DNA from: Psychrobacter cibarius
GTDB taxonomy: Bacteria > Pseudomonadota > Gammaproteobacteria > Pseudomonadales > Moraxellaceae
Direction: 5' to 3'
Length of the DNA stretch: 64,000 nt
NCBI GenBank assembly: GCA_030686115.1
Contig: CP131612.1
Location: forward strand, 434,001-498,000
A model generated the notes under the pieces. It did no database searches. It was given only the letters and a program-made list of their open reading frames with translations, and was not told the DNA's origin. The translations under genes were made by a program, and so were the position numbers. Positions 58,001 to 64,000 of this stretch are shown here, one piece after another. The number at the start of each line of letters is the position of its first letter. Within the stretch, counting starts at the first letter, position 1.

Positions 58001-58972
58001 AATCAGCAGCAGGTTGAGCTAGATAGCTTGCAAAATACACTGCAAACCCAGCAAAATGCGCTTGCCAATCACTCGACCGAGCTGGCACTAAGCGCTGCAA
58101 AATTAGAGGATGCTAGTAGCCATACGCAAGAAGCGCTAGATGCTTATTATAAGGTGAGTCAAAAATATAAAGCACAATCAGACATAGCGCAGCACCCACA
58201 GCATCAGCAACAAGTGATGAGCGTCTCAAACTTATTGGCAGATTTTATCGCTCATGATCGCCGTGTGCGTCCAGATAAAATTGCTGAACTTGAGTCAGAG
58301 CGTACCAAACTTGAGCAGCAGCTAAGTAAAATTGGCGCAGTCAACTTGGCAGCCGTGGCAGAGTTGGCAGAGGTTAATGAACGCTTAGAGCCACTCTCGC
58401 AGCAGACCGCCGATATTGCTGCGAGTATGCAGACGTTAACGGAGGCGATTGCTTCGATTGATGAGACCACCAAGACGCTATTTATGCAGACGCTCTATGC
58501 CGTCAATATTGAGCTTGCCAATTTATTTGCCAAAGTGTTTGGTGGCGGGCAAGCCAGTTTAACGCTCAATACGGATGATATGCCCATTAATGCACCAAAA
58601 TCAGAACAGTGGCGGGCAGGGCTAACCTTGATGGCACAGCCAAAAGGCAAACGTAACAGCCGTCTCGCTGTGCTTTCAGGCGGCGAAAAGACGCTTACTG
58701 CATTGAGCTTGATTTTTGCGATATTTAAGCAGCATCCCGCGCCATTTTGTGTGCTAGATGAAGTCGATGCACCACTTGATGACGCCAACGTCGCTCGCTT
58801 TACCAGTCTTATTCATGAATTAGCAGACGATTTACAGTTTATCTTTATCAGCCATAATAAATTAACGATGCAGATTGCCGATGAGTTAAAAGGCGTGACC
58901 ATGCCAAGCGCAGGGATTTCTACCTTGGTCAGTGTGTCACTCGATGAGGCAGCGCGTTACCTTTCTGATTAA
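55010..58972 (+). CDS. smc: Chromosome segregation protein SMC
   Basis: A 1320-residue structural-maintenance ATPase that, with ScpA/ScpB, organises the chromosome. Walker A GPNGCGKSN at 31-39; Q-loop region and GTGLGARSYAVIEQGMI; two very long Gln-rich coiled coils flank a hinge at about 530-760; signature LSGGEK near 1222 and Walker B FCVLDEVDAPLDD near 1247. It is over 100 residues longer than usual SMC (about 1150-1190), largely through the hinge region and Gln-rich coils. It starts the smc-zipA-ligA group. Confidence 0.95.
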   Translation: MRLKSLKLAGFKSFANPTTFTFRHGITAIVGPNGCGKSNVIDAIRWVLGETSAKQLRGGAMSDVIFAGTQDKSAKSVASVELTFEHTQDEQTGIRHEFNLYQELSVRRQVNKEGRSDYFINGTRCRRRDVVDVFLGTGLGARSYAVIEQGMIGRIVESSPMQLREFIEEAAGVSRYQARREETQKKLEKTKDNLARLHDMQSELVSQQKRLSKQAASAERYEELALALADIKQQLAIQQLYQAKHTQQQQKIAHERSATEVSTLQANYDTLKAKQDKLAAHINQEQWLKDDAQSNHYQQQLSYQQAEHQLGDAKSQLTAIEQQLASLDQQRQQAVDEINRLKAEQTEQQTVIEALCPQFNKLTTKREAHKRNEQPLQRAYHDAQNQLSRLQDTARSLEQQQAINNQAQKRQQQNHEKWQRRQQNWQHLWQQLQQSLSPVASAGLQDNSDTNNLQQTLVAQVAELNKQLHQIERQQDSVDERLSELQPQAQDLQQQLHTQQRELSENEKRHAVLAGEYDTLHQILNPKPTPKSQPLVHAKTADVKSDLENEIASDYSQLTITTLRDQIELSAKGQQHAELLDSVLALWLDSHVLVSNQTYQPNIDNVSDDSEKVNSLWQVLEHELKDLFVYQNAQTNTVDKPSIKIETGHSLWLPAQTNDTDSTPFTSVLPENLIDKVLPLSQLISAPNLALWRQCYLYIAQPETDNKQTLEALAEILKALPSSAILLTTDGWLISRQGTMNLSKFAGAQDGKNGSNNSNSQFLTQRLRQRSRLQVLENLLDEFENKIEAQKKAITKDQRDYDALIVSLEETRAQAEQLTRDEHQYQQQLTTQRANAERLQADSQRLNADKAALEQEQQELVQEQQSLNHEQQDIQSKIAALTPQIADARAATQQLQAERSELSRTRQVDDDAWQALQLRIQQSEMRLEHSVSSLARASAQFEKSLQSEQNLKTRHEQQQNILPALQDALQTAQTARDEQQAVLTERETALTVLKQEYNQQQVELDSLQNTLQTQQNALANHSTELALSAAKLEDASSHTQEALDAYYKVSQKYKAQSDIAQHPQHQQQVMSVSNLLADFIAHDRRVRPDKIAELESERTKLEQQLSKIGAVNLAAVAELAEVNERLEPLSQQTADIAASMQTLTEAIASIDETTKTLFMQTLYAVNIELANLFAKVFGGGQASLTLNTDDMPINAPKSEQWRAGLTLMAQPKGKRNSRLAVLSGGEKTLTALSLIFAIFKQHPAPFCVLDEVDAPLDDANVARFTSLIHELADDLQFIFISHNKLTMQIADELKGVTMPSAGISTLVSVSLDEAARYLSD

Positions 58973-59194
58973 GAGCAGCGCTAAATAGCAAAAATAATTG
59001 ATAACTGGTAGCAGTTGTCAGTGGTATAGTTAGAAATGATGTGCCAATATTACAATATTACAACGTCACGCAAGTGTGTCAGCCTCACGGTAAACGATGA
59101 CTATATGGTGACGATATTCATTAGCCATGCTAGACTATTGCCATTTATTCCCTCTTATGTATTCCCTTTTGTCATATATTAGGATGTATATCTT

Positions 59195-60211
59195 ATGACC
59201 GCTATTCAGTTTATATTGATTGCCATTGCCGCATTTATCATGCTTGCAGGGCTATTTATGGTCATTCGTAGCTTTAAGCGCCGCAGCAATGCTGAAGCGG
59301 TAGCGGTCAATTATGATAAAAACGGTATTCCTATTATACCGCGCCATGAACGCAATATCGTCGATCAGCCAGGCTTGGATGATACAGTCGCTGGCGAAAC
59401 CAGTATCGCCCCTGATCGCAGTTATCTAAATGCGGTAGTCGAAGACGAGCCTTTGACTCAATCTCATACCCATGTTGATACGCAGCTGACAGCTGAGCAT
59501 GCGGATGTTAATGACAGCGATACTGACACAATAGATGATGCTGACTATGTGCGCTGGCAAGCAGAGCAGCAGCGTGCTGACAACAGCGAGTTTGCAGAAG
59601 CCGCTGAGCAAATGCATATCGAGCAAGAGCAGGATGCGTTTTCAAGCTTGATGTCCGCAACTGACAGCTTGATGCCCTCTATTGATACCGCAGATGAGCC
59701 AAGCTTCGATAATAACAGTCCGATACTCGATCAGCATCTCTCAGAGCCAGTGGATGAAGCGCAAAACGGTCCACTCATCAATGCCAAAGACAACATCAAT
59801 ATCACTATTTTGCCGCATCAATATCGCGACCGTCCAGCCGCGATTATCCGTGGTCGTGATTTATTGGCATTAATTGATAAGTATGGTCTGCGCTATGGCG
59901 CGATGAACATGTTCCATCGTTATGAGCAAAAAGACGGCACAGGTATGCTATGGTTTAGCATGATGGGTATCACCGATAGTGGTATCGCGCCTTTTGATCC
60001 GCATAGCGTGGCGACCAATACTTATAATGGCGTGGTAGTATTCTTATCGCTGCCGCATCCACAAGCGCTGCGTAGCTTCGATAGTATGATGAGTATTGCT
60101 TACATGATGGCAAGTGATTTGGATGCCATTATGCTCGATGAAGAGAACGAACCAATCACCCCTGAATATAAACAGCAATTGCGTAACCAAGTTCGCGATT
60201 ATGAAGGTTAG
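59195..60211 (+). CDS. zipA: Cell division protein ZipA
   Basis: ZipA tethers FtsZ to the membrane during division. The 338-residue protein has an N-terminal membrane helix (QFILIAIAAFIMLAGLFMV), a long acidic Asp/Glu/His-containing linker (70-190) and the C-terminal FtsZ-binding domain (about 205-338: DKYGLRYGAMNMFHRYE, GIAPFDPHS). The linker is acidic here instead of Pro/Gln-rich as in E. coli. It lies between smc and ligA, as in other gammaproteobacteria. Confidence 0.93.
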   Translation: MTAIQFILIAIAAFIMLAGLFMVIRSFKRRSNAEAVAVNYDKNGIPIIPRHERNIVDQPGLDDTVAGETSIAPDRSYLNAVVEDEPLTQSHTHVDTQLTAEHADVNDSDTDTIDDADYVRWQAEQQRADNSEFAEAAEQMHIEQEQDAFSSLMSATDSLMPSIDTADEPSFDNNSPILDQHLSEPVDEAQNGPLINAKDNINITILPHQYRDRPAAIIRGRDLLALIDKYGLRYGAMNMFHRYEQKDGTGMLWFSMMGITDSGIAPFDPHSVATNTYNGVVVFLSLPHPQALRSFDSMMSIAYMMASDLDAIMLDEENEPITPEYKQQLRNQVRDYEG

Positions 60212-60268
60212 TTTTAATGTATGAATACAGGTTTATTAATAAAAGCTGATTCATATTAGCAGTATTCT

Positions 60269-60306
60269 AAAAGGCAAATAGCGCTTGACGTTATTTGCCT
60301 TTTTTA
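60269..60306 (+). terminator. zipA terminator
   Basis: Stem AAAAGGCAAATA with TATTTGCCTTTT, 11-base loop, T-run. Confidence 0.85.
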
Positions 60307-60331
60307 ATGGGCTTTAGTTTCTGAAAAATGC

Positions 60332-60439
60332 TAGAGTTGGTTCAAGATAATTTAGATACAAGGAAGGTGAGTGAAAGTACTACACATAGTAGACTGAGCG
60401 AGCCTGACACAGTATCTAAATTATCTTGAACCGACTATA
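60332..60439. repeat. 108-bp palindromic intergenic element, copy 3 (best preserved)
   Basis: Its 28-base ends are inverted copies with 26 matches (GGTTCAAGATAATTTAGATAC on the left). The core reads TACAAGGAAGGTGAGTGAAAG, then TAGTAGACTGAGCGAGCCTG. It sits between the zipA terminator and the ligA start. Confidence 0.85.
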
Positions 60440-60480
60440 TCCGAGCATCCTACAAACTTGTTATCATATCGGCATCTTGA

Positions 60481-62616
<2,136 letters not shown>

Positions 62617-62619
62617 GGT

Positions 62620-64000
62620 ATGAATGCACATAATGTTAATTATGCACTAGAGATGGACGAAGCACGTTTTAACGAAATTTTAGAGAAACAATCGAGGGAT
62701 ATGGAAATTGAGGAACTCCTTAAGGTTGTGCGTGAAAATCACAACAGTGAAGATTTTGCAAAGGCGCAACTGACCCTAGGCAAACTGTTACATGAAAATG
62801 GTGATAATAAAGCTGCAATATCTGCATGGCGCAATATCAAACATTCAGACAATATAGAAACATATGCTAAAGCAAAAGGTAATATAGGTTTTGTTTTAAA
62901 CAAAATAAATAGTAGTGAAGAAGCATTAAAAGTTTGGGAAAGTATTCAGCGTAATGAATATCCACCTGCATATGCTAAAGCACAACTTAGTATGGGATTT
63001 GTTTTAGAAAAACAAGATAATATTAAAGGAGCACTAGAGGCATGGCATCGTATTGAACGTTCTGATGATCCAGAATCGTATTCTACAGCAAGACTCAATA
63101 TTGGAATCTTGTTAGAAAGGATAGGTGATGCTATAGGAGCACTTGAGGCATGGCGTAATATTAGGATTTCTGATAATCAAAGAATATTTACAATTACGCA
63201 ATTCAATATTGGACTAGTGTTAAAAAAAATTAATAAAATAGAAGAAGCTTTATCTATATGGCATAACATTAAACGTTCTGATGATTCAAAATTTTATGCT
63301 AGTGCACAGCTTAATATCGGACTTATATTGAAAGACACAGAAAATGCTGATGGAGCCGTAAATGCATGGCGTAATATAGAGCGCTCTGATTATTTGAGTG
63401 TCTATTATGAAGCACAGTTTAATATAGGAAAAATTTTAATCAGTGTAAACTGTAAAAAAAGCATTCTTGAAGCTAAAAAATATTTTACTCTTGCAAGCGA
63501 ATCCTTTACTTATGAGTCATATTGTTATGCGAAAATATGCGATCTCTTAAGTCAAGATATTACTAGAAATATTGGAGAGAAATATCTAAATATATTTGAA
63601 AAAACTCTAAAAACAGTAAATGTCTTAAAGATAAAGTTTACGCAATCAAATGAAAAAGGGCGAAGTTTTGAAAGAAAGTTAGCTCATTATACGAGTACTG
63701 ACGTAGCTGATATATTGTTAAATAAAAACAATAAAAAAAATATAGCTGGAAGTTTACGTCTTAATACTATTAGTAATATGAATGATCCTAGTGAAGGTCG
63801 GTTACTTGAAGTATTTTTAAATGATCAGAAGGATATGATTTATAGTGCTCTAGATTTTGATGAGAGACTCCATGCTTTCTTCAGTTGTTTTACTTTCAAT
63901 CACGATAGTCTAAATCAATTTCGACTTTATGGAAAAAAAGATTATAAGGAAGCATCAGGAGTTAGTTTGGTATTTGATCAAAATTTCTTTCAGAGCATCT
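62620..64000 (+). CDS. TPR/Sel1-like repeat protein with C-terminal DUF2971 domain (partial)
   Basis: An ATG three bases behind the ligA stop opens a frame of at least 460 codons that runs off the window. Six repeats of exactly 36 residues follow, each with a Trp (70, 106, 142, 178, 214, 250) in an A-W-x-x-I motif, like TPR/Sel1 helical pairs. From about residue 355 the sequence fits DUF2971: LAHYTSTDVADIL, LRLNTISNMNDPSEGRLL, then FFSCFTFNHDSLNQFRLYG and GVSLVFD. DUF2971 is of unknown function and is often seen in accessory genomic regions. The codons are strongly AT-rich compared with ligA, suggesting transfer. The C-terminus is missing. Confidence 0.82.
   Translation, partial: MNAHNVNYALEMDEARFNEILEKQSRDMEIEELLKVVRENHNSEDFAKAQLTLGKLLHENGDNKAAISAWRNIKHSDNIETYAKAKGNIGFVLNKINSSEEALKVWESIQRNEYPPAYAKAQLSMGFVLEKQDNIKGALEAWHRIERSDDPESYSTARLNIGILLERIGDAIGALEAWRNIRISDNQRIFTITQFNIGLVLKKINKIEEALSIWHNIKRSDDSKFYASAQLNIGLILKDTENADGAVNAWRNIERSDYLSVYYEAQFNIGKILISVNCKKSILEAKKYFTLASESFTYESYCYAKICDLLSQDITRNIGEKYLNIFEKTLKTVNVLKIKFTQSNEKGRSFERKLAHYTSTDVADILLNKNNKKNIAGSLRLNTISNMNDPSEGRLLEVFLNDQKDMIYSALDFDERLHAFFSCFTFNHDSLNQFRLYGKKDYKEASGVSLVFDQNFFQSI

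Overview
The window reads as a chromosomal segment of a gammaproteobacterium of the family Moraxellaceae, most likely Psychrobacter. This is an inference from several things seen together: moderate GC content, the smc-zipA-ligA order, both dimeric-type and monomeric NADP isocitrate dehydrogenases side by side, a RubB-type rubredoxin reductase, many polar amino-acid ABC transporters, and species-style short intergenic repeats. No rRNA, tRNA, CRISPR array, phage or complete insertion sequence was recognised.

Layout. 0-9 kb: slyD, an M61 peptidase, a two-domain DUF305 lipoprotein, rluE, and the convergent pair icd (dimeric) and monomeric idh. 9-20 kb: an acyltransferase-like COG3146 protein, ubiC, glyA, two single genes separated by near-identical terminators, a DUF2164 protein, gltS, then a two-gene operon encoding a cold-shock-domain/transmembrane/RNase Sa fusion and its barstar, then proA. 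20-27 kb: a polar amino-acid ABC system with one ATPase, three tandem substrate-binding lipoproteins and two permeases, split by a 176-bp inverted-repeat element. 27-37 kb: a fumarylacetoacetate-hydrolase family gene, phoX with a phased Pho box, a lipase, hslO and a gltIJKL glutamate/aspartate ABC operon. 37-50 kb: a DJ-1/PfpI gene flanked by direct repeats, rubB, two tandem paralogous acyl-CoA synthetases with duplicated promoters, and the leucine/isovalerate catabolic genes liuB-liuC-liuD-liuE-liuA. 50-64 kb: a TonB-C-like protein, birA-coaX, a TauE/SafE permease, two small hypotheticals, smc, zipA, ligA, and a repeat-containing DUF2971 gene cut by the window end.

How the genes work together. 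Much of the window serves uptake and breakdown of amino acids: two ABC importers, GltS, and a leucine-to-acetoacetate/acetyl-CoA pathway feeding the TCA cycle, where isocitrate dehydrogenase is present twice. BirA matters for the biotin-dependent methylcrotonyl-CoA carboxylase (liuB/liuD). 

The most unusual items are (i) the CSD-TM-RNase Sa plus barstar operon, which has all catalytic residues of RNase Sa and looks like a membrane-anchored toxin with an immunity protein; (ii) a 36-residue-repeat/DUF2971 gene directly behind ligA, with AT-rich codon use; (iii) a family of 108-bp intergenic palindromic elements whose arms differ between copies but pair within each copy; and (iv) single genes flanked by duplicated terminator sequences, which suggests gene gain by recombination between terminators.
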